From contig NC_060893.1 in assembly GCF_014805685.1 (NCBI RefSeq), positions 13,379,273-13,443,272 of the forward strand: a stretch of DNA of 64,000 nt. Reading direction: 5' to 3'. The DNA comes from Silurus meridionalis (taxonomy: Eukaryota > Chordata > Actinopteri > Siluriformes > Siluridae). The notes under the pieces were generated by a model that made no database searches, was not told the DNA's origin, and saw nothing but the letters and a program-made list of their open reading frames with translations. Shown here piece by piece: positions 13,106-23,024 of the stretch (position 1 is the stretch's first letter; each line of letters starts with the position of its first letter). A program made the position numbers and the translations under genes.

Positions 13106-13854
13106 GGGGGAATGGTAGTGAGGGGTGGGGGGTAGGTGGTGCTACTGGGGGGCAGAGTTCAACATGGAAACAGCTGTGTGGAAAAAGCTGTTCCTGAACC
13201 TGTTTTTCTTGGTCTGGAGGCTCCTGTAGTGCCTTCCAAAAGGCCTGAGGGCAAACAGTCTATGAACAGGGTGAGATAAGTACTTTGTGATGCTGTAAGC
13301 TTTCCTGAGACAGCGTTTCCTGTAAACATCAACACTCTTTGGAAGTGAAATTCCCACAATTCCCACTGCCTTTCTCCTTCCTAAAGTCTTCAATGAGCTC
13401 CTTGGCCTTCTTGGTGTTTAGCAGCTACTTGGTGTCAGTGCACCATGCAGCTAGGCGGTTCACCTCCTCCCAGTAGGCTGACTCATCGATGTCCTTGATG
13501 AGTCGATCGTTGTCATGTCATCTGCAAACTTGATGATGATGTTGCAACGATCTACAGAATTGCAGTCGTGGGTGAAGAGGGAATAAAGAAAGGGACCTGT
13601 TGGTCAGAAAGTCCAGTAGCCAGTTGCAGAGTGATGTGCTAATGCCCAGGTCTCCATGTTTGTTGATTAACTTGGAGGGTATAACAGTGTTGAAAGCTGA
13701 ACTAAAGTCTAGGAACAATATTCTTGTATACATATCTTTTTTTGTCCTGGTGAGAGAGGACTGAGTGCAGCACTGTGGAAACTGCATCCTACTTGCTCCT
13801 GTTATTAAGTTGGGCAAATTGGTGTGGATACAGGGTGGCAGGAAGACAGTGTAA

Positions 13855-14887
13855 GAATTACAGACTGCCTCAATCCAGATTCCACCCCACGCTAAGTTTC
13901 GAATAGACTACAAACTATTACTTCTCACTTATAAAGCACTAAATGGTTTGGCTCCCATGTATCTATCCAGTCTTTTAACACGCTACAATCCGCCACGCTA
14001 CCTGAGATCTCAAAACTCTGGGCTTCTAGTTGTTCGTAGAATAGCAAAGTCCACTAAAGGTGGTAGAGCATTTTCACATTTAGCTCCTAAACTCTGGAAT
14101 AGTCTTCCTGACAGTGTTCGGGGCTCAGACACACTCTCCCAGTTTAAGTGTAGATTAAAAACATATCTTTTTAGCAAAGCCTACACATAACACACATCAC
14201 ATATCATAACCTTGTGCTCCAGAACATCTGATCACATGCACATTATCAACTTGTGCTGTTAATATCATGAACAGCAGCTACGCTAATTCCTCTCCACTGC
14301 TTCTCTTTCTCTCCCCATCCCGAGACACCCTGAGGTTTGGCCAGCTCAGTCACCTCCCACCTCGTGATGATTACGGACCTTTGAAGAAGTAGATGCCGAA
14401 CTCGCAAACATCCCGAACCATCTAGAGACGTTCCAGTGCCATTTGGATCCCGCTACATGTGTGGAGTTTTGACATTGGACCTCCTGGAGTGTTTAAAGGC
14501 TCTGGCATGGAGAAGCTGATGCTGGATCTGTGGTGACCACAAATGCTGAGCTCATAAAACTCGGAGCTACTAACCATATAGACTGTTTAAGACTGCAGAA
14601 AGAACATCACTTATAATCTTATACTCCAGTAATCATGTTAGTTCTCACTGTCCAGTGTTCTGTATTGTTGAAAGATTTATGATCAAACTCTTGATGTCAC
14701 CCAGATGAGGAAGGTTTCTTCCTCATAACATCTAAGGGAGTTTTTCCTTGCCACAGTCGCCACGGTTTGCTCATCAGGGACAAATTCACACCATTCACCA
14801 TCACTGTTGATTTGTGTAAAGCTGCTTTGAGACAATGTCTGTTGTGAAAAGCGCTATACAAATAAACTTGACTTGACTTGACTTGAC
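13855..14887 (+). mobile_element. L2-like LINE, 5'-truncated: RT C-terminus plus 3' UTR with (TTGAC)n tail
   Basis: The frame in 13880-14190 encodes the extreme C-terminus of an L2/CR1-type polyprotein. Blocks in order are RIDYKLLLLTYKALNGLAP, YLSSLLTRYNPPRYLRS, RAFSHLAPKLWNSLPDSVR and FKCRLKTYLF, ending in a stop at about 14188. A 3' UTR of about 700 bases follows. It ends with CTAAGGGAGTTTTTCCTTGC, GCTGCTTTGAGACAATGTCT and AGCGCTATACAAATAAACTT, then three or four TTGAC repeats (14867-14887). The RT catalytic domain and the endonuclease are absent, so the copy is dead on arrival. Two more copies of the same tail occur at 51379-51561 (plus) and 58870-59085 (minus). It sits inside the minus-strand Rex1-like LINE and is therefore the younger insertion. 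Confidence 0.85.
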
Positions 14888-15364
14888 GCTATATCAAATT
14901 CAGCTCATCCTCAAAACGGCTTAAAATGGATAAAAAGTAGTTATGTAGTTTGATGTAGAATTTCAGTTGTATCAATCTTAATCATAGGCTTAATTGAATC
15001 AGTCTGGGAGAGGCAGCAAGCCATCAAAAAACTATCTCTAACCAAAAGGTATCTGAGACCATGCATCCTGACCTGCTGGGGGGCTGGTGCCAGCAAAGGT
15101 GTGAATACCGGTGATTACCACCTGCTGACCTCTGCCCCGAGAGTGGTATCCCCCAGCCTTTTGTCCCCACATGCATGTCCTACATCTAATTTACATTTAA
15201 AGGATAACTCCGGTCTATACTTCAAAGGGAAGAACAATATAAAATATTTGGGCAGAGTTTGCTCTGGGTGCTTTCTGACTCCGTTGAACCCAAAGTGCTT
15301 CATGTATTTTGTCACTGCTACTGCTATTTTATAAACTTCTTCATTACGATCTTCGTTGTCCCCA
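14888..15364. other. Unidentified insert next to the L2 copy
   Basis: No protein domain is recognised. The phrase TTTAAAGGATAACTCCGGTC at about 15196 resembles a block in several fish repeats. The stretch lies between the L2 tail and the resumption of the Rex1-like LINE, so together with the L2 copy it makes up the roughly 1.5 kb that splits that LINE. Confidence 0.4.
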
Positions 15365-15525
15365 TCATTTTTTCTTACAACAGGTTCACCCACTCAAAGC
15401 ATTTGGAAATGATTAAGGTAAGCTTTACTGAGCGGTAATCATTAAGGTGTGTTGCAGTGGAGTGTTTTGGCACTGGCATGATGGAGGTGATCTTAAAGGT
15501 GGGCACAATTGCTAGCACCGGCTAG
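15365..15525 (-). mobile_element. Rex1-like LINE, upstream reverse transcriptase fragment
   Basis: The minus-strand translation gives [18 protein letters not shown] followed by [11 protein letters not shown] and KCFEWV. These correspond to the early RT blocks of Rex1/L2-group LINEs ('ACFKxxxIxPVPKK...LNDYRPVALT...KCFE'). The next expected block (QFAY...NRST) is found at about 13800-13845 on the same strand (QFAQLNNRS). The two pieces are therefore one LINE copy interrupted by about 1.5 kb. The 5' end of the LINE is truncated near 15525. Confidence 0.75.
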
Positions 15526-16784
15526 CACCGTCTTGTTATATTTGGTGAATTTGGTCATTTCAATTATATTATTTAAATTTCTAATGAATTTTAAAAGCCT
15601 TAAGGGCAGATTTACTAGGAGAAAGACAAATTATAAACAGTGTAGACAGCATTTGGTTGTTTTTTGTGGTAACAGTTCAACAATCGCATGTGCTTTGTTG
15701 CACTTTGCTGCTCTATATGGATTGTATGTGTTTGGTACATGATACATTTGGTAAGATTTACATAGCACATCTAAGTGCATTACAGTCAAACCTGCAAGTA
15801 AAAAAATCCAATTTCCGCCAGTATGGGATCTTTAAAGGGTCAATCTACCACTTTAAGGTGAACCTATAAAATTTAATGGACTATGGTTGGAAAACATGGC
15901 TCTATGTAGTAGTACTATCCCAGACAATTAATGGTATTTTATTAACATACATTTTATCTTATTCTACTGAAGTATGAGTGAGATCAAGTAAGTACCTCTT
16001 ACTTTCTCTGGGGATCTTGCTTCTCACGCTGCTCATTTAAAATCTCATTGGCATTTCAGCACAATATTCATTCTCATTACCACTTAACAGCCTTATTAAA
16101 GTTCAGACCTGAGAACTCTTACATGACATCAAACATGTTTCATTAAGTTAGGACATCTTGCAGTAGTTGTAGGTCATTACAATGCAACATTAAAGAAACG
16201 TTAAATGTGAAACAAGATCTTTTTTCCCCCCCACAGCTCTCATTTAGACAATTAGCCATAACACACTGCAGCTTATCATCCCTAATATCCCATGAGAGTG
16301 CAGACTTCAAAATGGGAAAACCCTGCATATAGACTTTAAATGAATCTATTGTAATAGGATCTTCTTATTTATTTTACATGCAGAATTTGTGTTTTTTCTA
16401 TATGTACATGTGTATGTAAGTACAATAAATTGTACTATATGTAAACAAAATCTGTTACAATCTGTTACTGTTTGGGCATCCATAGAAAACAATTGTATTA
16501 TTAATCGGATGTATAACATGTTTGAGATTAACTGTTATGCATCTCATAACATTAATTATATTGTTTAGATAGGAACAATAAAGCACAATAAAATTATGCG
16601 TATTCTTTCTGTACCGTATTAAAAAGTTAAACATTTAAACAGGCATACTTATAAATCACGTATTCATTTCATATTTTATTTTTCTTCATGTAAGGGCAGT
16701 GCCATTAAACATATTTAGTCTACTTTAATAGTGGGAATCACTGACAAATAAATAGAATATTGACTGAATACATAATAATACATA
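15526..16784. other. Unannotated AT-rich DNA
   Basis: No gene or recognisable repeat is seen. Short frames such as the one at 15509-15742 have no domain and fall in AT-rich sequence. Confidence 0.45.
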
Positions 16785-18853
16785 TTTTAGGAAGAAGAAG
16801 GAGCTTGGGGTGGCATAAAAGAGTGGAAGAAGGTGCACACAAGTAGACTATGTTCTATGCAGGAGCTGCAACCTGAAGGAGATTGGAGACTGTAAGATGT
16901 TGGCAGGGACAGTGTAGCTAGACAGCATTTGATGGTGGTCTGTCGGATGGCATTGGAGGTGAAAAAGAAGAGGAGAGTTAGGACTGAAAAAAAATAAGAT
17001 GGTGGAAACTGAAGGAGGAAATCTGTAGTGTGAGATTCATGGAAGAGGTCAGACAGAGGCTCGGTGGTGAAGAAGAGGTGCTGGATGATTGGGCAACTAC
17101 TGCAGAAGTGATAAAGGAGACAGCTGGGAAGGTATGAAGTGGAAAGAGAAAGGAAGACAAAGAGATGTGGTGGTGGAATGAGGAAATGCAGGAAAGCATA
17201 AGGAGAAAGAGGTTGGTGAAACAATCATTAGATCAGGGATCAGCAAAGAGATGAGAAAAGTAGGCAGGAATGAGGGATGTGGCAAAAGCAAAGGAAAAGG
17301 CATATAAGGATCTGTAAGGTTGGATGATGTAAAAATGGTGAAACAAGATAGGATTAGTAAGGAGGAAGTGAGAGCAGCTATTAAAAAGATGAATAGTGGA
17401 AAGTCGGTTGGACCAGATGACATACTGGCATGGAGATGTTTAGGACAGATGGCAGTAGATATTTTAACAAAATTGTTTAACCAGATTTTGGAAGGTGAGA
17501 CGATGCCTGAGGAATGGAGAAGGAGAGTGCTGGTACCGGTTTTTAAGAATAAGAGAGATGTGCAGACCTGCAGTAACTACAGGGGAATTAAGTTGATCAG
17601 TCACACCATGACGTTTGATCAGACACACCATGAAGTTATGGGAAAGAGTAGTGGAAGCCAGGCTGAGAGAAGAGGTGACCATCTGTGAGCAACAGTATGG
17701 TTTCATGCAGAGGAAGAGCACCACAGATGCCTTATTTGCTTTGAGGATGTTGATGGAGAAGTATAGAGAAGGGCAGAAGGAATTGCATTGTGTATTTGTG
17801 GATTTAGAGAAAGCGTACGACAGAGTGCCAAGAGAGGAGTTGTGGTATTGTATGAGGAAGTCAGGTGTGTCAGAGAAGTATGTGAGGGTGGTGAAGGACA
17901 TGTATGAGGACAGTGTGACGGCAGTGAAGTGTGCAGTAGGTACGACAGACTGGTTCAGGGTGAAGGTTGGACTGCATCAAGGATTGGCCCTGAGCCCTTT
18001 CCTGTTTGCAGTGGTGATGGACAGGTTGACAGACGAGGTCAGACAGGAGTCTCCCTGGACTATGATGTTTGCAGATGATATTGTGATTTGTGGTGAGAGT
18101 AGAGCAGGTTGAGAAGAGCCTGGAGAGGTGGAGATATGCGCTGGAGAGAAGGGGAATGAAAGTCAGTAGGAGTAAGACAGAGTACATGTGTGTGAATGAG
18201 AGGGAGGGCAGTGGAGTGATGCGGTTGCAGGGAAAAGAGGTGGAGAAGGTGGAGGAGTTCAGGTACCTGGGGTCAACAGTGCAAAGTAATGGAGAGTGTG
18301 TTAGTGAAGTAAAGAAAAGAGTGCAGGCAGGGTGGAGTGGGTGGAGAAGAGTGACAGGAGTGATTTGTGATAGTAGGGTATCTGCAAGAATGAAAGGAAA
18401 GTTTATAGGACTGTGGTGAGACCTGCGATGTTGTATGGATTAGAGACAGTGGCATTGAGTAAAAGCAGGAGGCAGAGCTGGAGGTAGCAGAACTGAAGAT
18501 GTTAAGGTTTTCGTTGGGAGTGACGAGGATGGACAAGATTAGAAATGAGTTTATTAGAGGGACAGCGCATGTAGGATGTTTTGGTGACAAGGTGAGGGAG
18601 GCGAGATTGAGATGGTTTGGACATGTGCAGAGCAGGGACATGAATTATATTGGTAGAAGAATGCTGAAGATAAAGCCACCAGGTAGGAGGAAAAGAGGAA
18701 GGCCAAGGAGGAGGTTCATGGATGTGGTGAGGGAAGACATGCAGGTAGTTGGTGTGAAAGAGGCAGATGTAGAGGACAGGGTGGTATGGAGACGGATGAT
18801 CCGCTGTGGCGACCCCTAATGGGAGCAGCCGAAAGAAGAAGAAGAAGAAGAAG
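16785..18853 (+). mobile_element. RTE-type LINE, copy 1 (5'-truncated, 3' end intact)
   Basis: The copy begins inside the endonuclease C-terminus, where it aligns with the inverted copy at 24508-25615. It continues through the linker, the reverse transcriptase and the C-terminal region. It ends with GGCGACCCCTAATGGGAGCA, GCCGAAAG and a (GAA)n tail (18833-18852). The RT blocks and the GRRKRGRPRRRF C-terminal motif identify an RTE-clade element, of the type often called Expander-like in fish (name from memory). Copy 2 begins directly after the GAA tail. The same 3' end occurs on the SINE at 28435-28660. Confidence 0.85.
17329..18819 (+). pseudogene. RTE LINE reverse transcriptase pseudogene (copy 1)
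   Basis: When intact, this enzyme copies the LINE RNA into DNA at a nicked chromosomal site. Blocks in order are: SGKSVGPDDI and CSNYRGIKLISHTM (17395-17610); EEVTICEQQYGFMQRKSTTD and VFVDLEKAYDRVPREELW (17670-17845); VKVGLHQGLALSPFLF (about 17962-18009) and FADDIVICGES, the catalytic FADD box (about 18067-18099). RRGMKVSRSKTEYMCVNERE, EEFRYLGSTV and WSGWRRVTGVICDSR follow (18150-18375), then MLRFSLGVTRMDKIRNEF, RWFGHVQSRDM, RRKRGRPRRRFMDVVRED and the final CGDP. The reading frame is broken by a 22-bp tandem duplication at 17595-17638, a 2-base loss near 18100 relative to copy 2, and 1-base losses near 18400 and 18465. The product cannot be made as one protein. Confidence 0.85.
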
Positions 18854-19610
18854 TCACACCATGACGTTATGGGAAAGAGTAGTGGAAGCTGAGAGAAGAG
18901 GTGACCATCTGTGAGCAACAGTATAGTTTCATGCCAAGGACGAGCACCACAGATGCCTTATTTGCTTTGAGAATGTTGATGGAGAAGTATAGAGAAGGAC
19001 AGAAGAAATTGCTTTGTGTATTTGTGGATTTAAAGAAAGCGTACAACAGGGTGCTAAGAGAAGAGCTGTGGCATTGTATGAGGAAGTCAGTTGTGGCAGT
19101 GAAGTATGTGAGGGTGGTGCAGGACACGCATGAGGACAGTGTAACAGTGCAGTGTAACAGACTGGTTCAAGATGGAAGTGGGATTGCAAAAGGAATCGTC
19201 TCTGAGCCCTTTCCTGTTTACAGTGGTGATGGACAGGTTGACGAGGTCAGGACAGGAGTCTTTATGGACTATGATGTTTGTGGTTGATATTGTTATTTGT
19301 GGTGAGAGTAGGGAGCAGGTTAAGAAGAGCCTGGAGAGGTGGAGTTATGTGCTGGAAAAAAGGGGAATGAAAGTCAGTAGGAGGAAGACAGAGTACATGT
19401 GTGTGAATGAGAGGGAGGGCAGTGAAGTGGTGTGGTTGCAAGAAGAGGTGGTGAAGATGGATGAGTTTAAGTACCTGTGGTCAACAGTGTAAAGTAATGG
19501 AGAGTGTGTTAGAGAAGTGAAGAAAAAAGTGCCGGCAGGGTGGAGTGGGTGGAGAAGAGCGGCAGGAGTGATTTGTGGTAGAAGGGTAACTGTGAGAGTA
19601 AAAGGGAAAG
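18854..19610 (+). mobile_element. RTE-type LINE, copy 2, left part
   Basis: The copy starts at TCACACCATGACGTTATGGG, directly after the GAA tail of copy 1, and aligns with copy 1 from about 17600 onward. It keeps the blocks EKYREGQKKLLCVFVDLKKA, GMKVSRRKTEYMCVNERE and WSGWRRAAGVIC. It lacks the 22-bp duplication of copy 1, so it shows the ancestral state there. It carries its own frameshifts, for example a 5-base loss near 18890. The catalytic FADD box is replaced: MMFVVDIVICGES is read where copy 1 has MMFADDIVICGES. The copy is interrupted at 19610 by a miniature LTR element and resumes at 20809. Confidence 0.82.
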
Positions 19611-20070
19611 TGTACCAGTGGTGCAAAAATGGAGGGTAAAGCCAGGCAGCTCAGCTGCTGAGGCTAATCAGTGGGCTCAGTTTTAGTCCAGAGACGCCAA
19701 TAAAGAGGAGAGAGACGCCAACCTCCAGGGAGAGCCACCAACAGAGAGACGAGTGGAAGGGTTGCTGAACAGTGACTAAGTGAACTTGGGTGGATGATAA
19801 AGTAAACTCGTGCAGGCGCTAAAGAAAGAAAGCCCGCCGATCCGCGAATGAGACAGGCGAACGCAGAAGAAGTGCGTGCCGATCCGCAAGGGACTGCCGG
19901 CAAACGTTAAGATGGCAAGGCATCCGAAACCGCAAGTGTGTGTGAGCCCTGGCGTGAGAACAAGAAAGGAAAGTGCCATGGTGAGAATGAAAGTAAATAA
20001 AGAAAGCTCTGCTTGGTAAACGTTTCTCTATTTTTTTTTCTTCCAGGCAGGAAACACTGAATTTGTTACA
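19611..20070 (+). repeat. Left LTR of the miniature LTR element
   Basis: The 460-bp repeat starts TGTACCAGTGGTGC and ends GAATTTGTTACA. It contains AATAAA at 19699-19704 and again near 19996. It is matched along its length by 20391-20808, with scattered substitutions and several indels. Confidence 0.72.
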
Positions 20071-20390
20071 GTGGTGCCAAAACCCTGTGCTGGAGGAGGG
20101 GTATAATGCCAGGGAGACTATGCAATGGAGGAAGCGGGACTAGGCCAACGAGGAGTGCTGCAGTCGCTGGGGTGCCACCTGCATCCTCTGCAGCGAAATG
20201 GGACCGGCGAAGAAAACCGGCACTTTATCGTCTGCCAGATGATAGGCAGTTTCTCTGTCTCTCTCTTATTCCCCATCTCCTTTTCCACCAAACTTCCCCA
20301 CCCGTATGCCCGCTCCTCGAAATCTGGGAACTCTTTCCACCACCTTCTGCCTCTCATGCCACGGTTCCCTGGCCTGAGTCAGGCATTGGG
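20071..20390 (+). other. Non-coding interior of the miniature LTR element
   Basis: The interior starts with a putative primer-binding site and is GC-richer than its surroundings. No gag, protease, reverse transcriptase or integrase motif is present. The overlapping 78-98 residue frames on both strands have no recognisable domain. No clear polypurine tract precedes the right LTR. Confidence 0.6.
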
Positions 20391-20808
20391 TGTATGGACT
20401 AGCGGTGCATGAGTGGACGGAACAAGTGGTAAGAAACACCTGCAGCTGATGAGACTAATCAGTGCGCTCTGTTTTAGTCCGGCATCGCCAATAAAGAGGA
20501 GAGAGACACCAACCTCCATGACAGTGCCGGTGAATGAGAACACTCAGGTGAGCACTTAAGAGCAAAGGCATGCTGATCCATGAGTGAGACGGGCAGACGC
20601 AGAAGAAGTGTGTGCCGATCTGCTAGGGACTGCCGCCGAACGTCAAAATGGAAAGGCGTCCTAAACCGCAAGTGTGTGTGTAAACCCTGGTGTGAGTACA
20701 AGAAAGGAAAGTACCGGGGTGAGAATGAAAGTAATTGAAGAAAGCTCTCCTTGGTAAACATTTCTCTGTCTTTCTTTCTTCCAGTGCAGAACAAGTGAAC
20801 TTTTTACA
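20391..20808 (+). repeat. Right LTR of the miniature LTR element
   Basis: The 418-bp repeat starts TGTATGGACTAGCGGTGC and ends GAACTTTTTACA. It is about 40 bases shorter than the left LTR through internal indels. Confidence 0.7.
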
Positions 20809-21228
20809 GAAATTTTATAGGACTGTGGTGAGACCTGCCATGTTGTATGGTTTAGAGACAGTGGCATTGACTAAAAGACAGGAGGTGGAGCTGAAGGTAG
20901 CAGAACTGAAAATGCTGAGATTTTCATTGGGAGTGATGAGGATGGACAGGATTAGAAATGAGTGTATGAGGGACAATGAGGGACAGCGCATGTAGGACAT
21001 TTCAGGGACAAAGTGAGAGAGGTGCGATTGAGATGGTTTGGACATGTGCAGAGAATGGACATGGGTATATCGGTAGGAGAATGCTGAAGATGGAGCCACC
21101 AGGAAGAAGGAAAAGAGGAAGGCCAAGGAGGAGGTTTATGGATGTGGTAAGGAAAGATATGCAGGAAGTTTGTATAAAAGAGGCAGATGTAGAGGGCAGG
21201 GTGGTATGGAGACGTCTTATGTGGCGGA
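20809..21228 (+). mobile_element. RTE-type LINE, copy 2, right part
   Basis: The LINE resumes with blocks corresponding to FYRTVVRPAMLYGLETVALT, LKMLRFSLGVMRMDRIRNE, RRMLKMEPPGRRKRGRPRRR and FMDVVRKDMQ. It keeps the base near 20867 that copy 1 has lost. It stops at about 21228 inside the final coding block (GTGGCG), so the GACCCCTAA...GAA tail is missing. A short duplication, GACAATGAGGGACA, near 20970 breaks the frame. Confidence 0.8.
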
Positions 21229-21727
21229 TTGAGTGTATGCATATGTAATACAGTGCACTATAATAGAAAGATGTTGTTTAAGGGTTCTTTAAGAGTAGAT
21301 AAGTAGAGTGGGACTATTATTAATTAAAAAAATAGGTTCTACTGATAGCTAAGCATTTTGTCATAGGATTCTACAATGAATATTTGTTGTTGTTTTTTTA
21401 AAAGAAACAAACAAAATGCAACATCCCAAAGAATGCTTTTATATTTTTTTCATGCAGGCAAAAAACTGTAATCTCAGGTCATTCAGAAATATTGTGTCAC
21501 AGCTTTAGCAAATTCTTTGCTCGTTCACCTGCAGAGTTAAGTGTTCCCTATATCCCCTGCCATTATTATGCTTTTACAATGACTGAAATAATTCCACATC
21601 TACCTCTTACTCAGCCAGCCTTCATCTGTACAAACATGAGCAAAGGATCAACTCTTCAGTATCTTCACTAGATATCCTTCAAGATTTTAGGTGTGATAAA
21701 TTGGTATGCTCCGAGGAAAAAAAAAAA

Positions 21728-21730
<3 letters not shown>
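21229..21730. other. Unannotated DNA
   Basis: No gene or recognised repeat is seen between the truncated LINE and the (TC)n tract. Confidence 0.45.

Positions 21731-21802
<72 letters not shown>
21731..21802. repeat. (TC)n microsatellite
   Basis: About 35 TC units preceded by a poly(A) run (21717-21729), with one A interruption at 21796. All three forward frames through it translate to Ser-Leu runs and are not genes. Confidence 0.97.
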
Positions 21803-22950
21803 GGCTTCACTTCTGTGGGAAGAAAAGCATCTTGCGTTTCCCAAGCACTGGATTCACTTACAGCTGCAGATCTCTGGTTTTTATAAAAAAAAATAAAAAA
21901 TAAAAAAAATTATGTTTTGACTAGTTTCCAGGAAGCGAATCTTAGAGATACAGTATTTAAGTGATGCCTTAAGTCTTAAGATAAATCAATATTTGATTAT
22001 ACACAATATGAACTAAAACCTTACATTTCCTTACTTTATAAAATATAATAAAATAACATAATTACTGTCTAATCACCAATTTCAAATTGGTATTTTTTTT
22101 AGTATTTTAAAACCTAAACCATATAATTATTTGTTGCATCCTAAGCATAGGTATGTGTGTGGTTTTTGCCATTGCTACACACATTTTGTTCACCAACAGT
22201 GTGACTTTTAAATGTCAAATGAAAATAGGCTACCCATGTCAGCCATACATTTAACTTGTGTAGTGGCCATGCGAAATGACAGAAGAGTTTGTATACCATT
22301 TCTATTGTGTGACTAGAGTGAAATGTTAGTAAAATCCCTTGTCATGCGCCATGCAGCTATGGAGTGATCCATGCCAAACTTTAGTTATCTGGCAGAGAAT
22401 TACACAGATGGGCCAGGCTGAGCAGAATGAACCCTTGGGCAGCTGGAGAGAGATCATGCATAGTGTCATCCACTGGGAAGCTCAGAATTTACTTCTGTGT
22501 AAACAGCTCTCTTTATGACTGCTATCCCTGACTTCTGAGTGTACATCACTGCCTGGGTGATCCTCCCCAGCCATTTATTTCCAATGATAGAAATGTTTTA
22601 AATATACATGTAGGATAAAGATAAAATAAGTCAATGTAGCTAAAGGTTAATGTACAATACAATAACCTGTACACATGTTTGAAATTAATATTTTATGTAT
22701 AAAAACATTTTTATTTGTCTAACAACATATTTATTCCTATGAAAGTTTTGGAATACTCCAGATGTCATATGTTAAGCAGAATTTTGCATTTGAATTTGAA
22801 GAACATGGAACAAGAAAGTTAATTATCTCACCCTCCACATGTACCCCTTTATAGTCAGTGGGATTATATTAAAATATATTTTAATATTTCATAGATTATA
22901 TTCACTTTTGGTTGTAAAATATATATATTCATTTTAACAGCCCTTATACA

Positions 22951-22951
<1 letters not shown>
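21803..22951. other. Unannotated AT-rich DNA
   Basis: An A-rich stretch lies at 21885-21910. No gene or recognised repeat is seen. The segment 22330-22570 is less AT-rich but has no open coding frame of note. Confidence 0.45.

Positions 22952-23021
<70 letters not shown>
22952..23021. repeat. (AT)n microsatellite, left of the inserted element
   Basis: About 35 TA units running directly into the left end of the Tigger-like element. With 23950-24016 it formed one longer tract before the insertion. Confidence 0.95.

Positions 23022-23024
<3 letters not shown>

Larger units (their letters stand above)
12505..13845 (-). mobile_element. Rex1-like LINE, 3' part (reverse transcriptase C-terminal half and 3' UTR)
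   Basis: The coding remains read on the minus strand. From the higher coordinate they are: FLDFSSAFNTVIPSKL (RT palm, about 13700), CNWLLDFLTNRS, then an internal deletion of roughly 30 residues covering the usual SPQG block. Next come LYSLFTHDC and FADDM (the catalytic FADD box, about 13520), then ESAYWEEVNRLAAWC. The C-terminal end is LFALRPFGRHYRSL with RFRNSFFHTAVSMLN (13155-13300). Stop codons and frameshifts break it. The 3' UTR runs to 12505 and ends in a pentamer tail of ATTAG units beside TTTATTGTCATTAC, typical of Rex1/CR1-group LINEs. A (TG)n tract and a SINE-tail fragment lie inside the 3' UTR. The upstream coding part reappears at 15365-15525. Confidence 0.8.
19611..20808 (+). 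mobile_element. Miniature LTR retroelement (TRIM-like), 1,198 bp
   Basis: Two diverged direct repeats flank a 320-bp interior without coding capacity. The left LTR is 19611-20070 and the right LTR is 20391-20808; both begin TGTA and end TTACA. Shared blocks include CGCCAATAAAGAGGAGAGAG and ACCGCAAGTGTGTGTG, and a TGAGAATGAAAGTAA stretch. The sequence TGGTGCCAAAACCC directly follows the left LTR (20072-20085) and fits a tRNA primer-binding site. The flanks are GAAAG on the left and GAAAT on the right, a near-perfect 5-bp target duplication within the RTE copy. No gag or pol is present, so it depended on proteins from another element. The LTRs differ at many positions, so the insertion is old. 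Confidence 0.75.

Noticed and set aside
16787..17423. Minus-strand genes of 108-145 residues opposite RTE copy 1
   Set aside because: They are rich in Ser, Phe and Leu and lie antisense to the purine-rich LINE coding strand, which is a compositional artefact.
19664..20412. Gag-like or other protein in the LTR element
   Set aside because: Several overlapping frames of 78-98 residues exist on both strands, none with a zinc knuckle, protease or polymerase motif.
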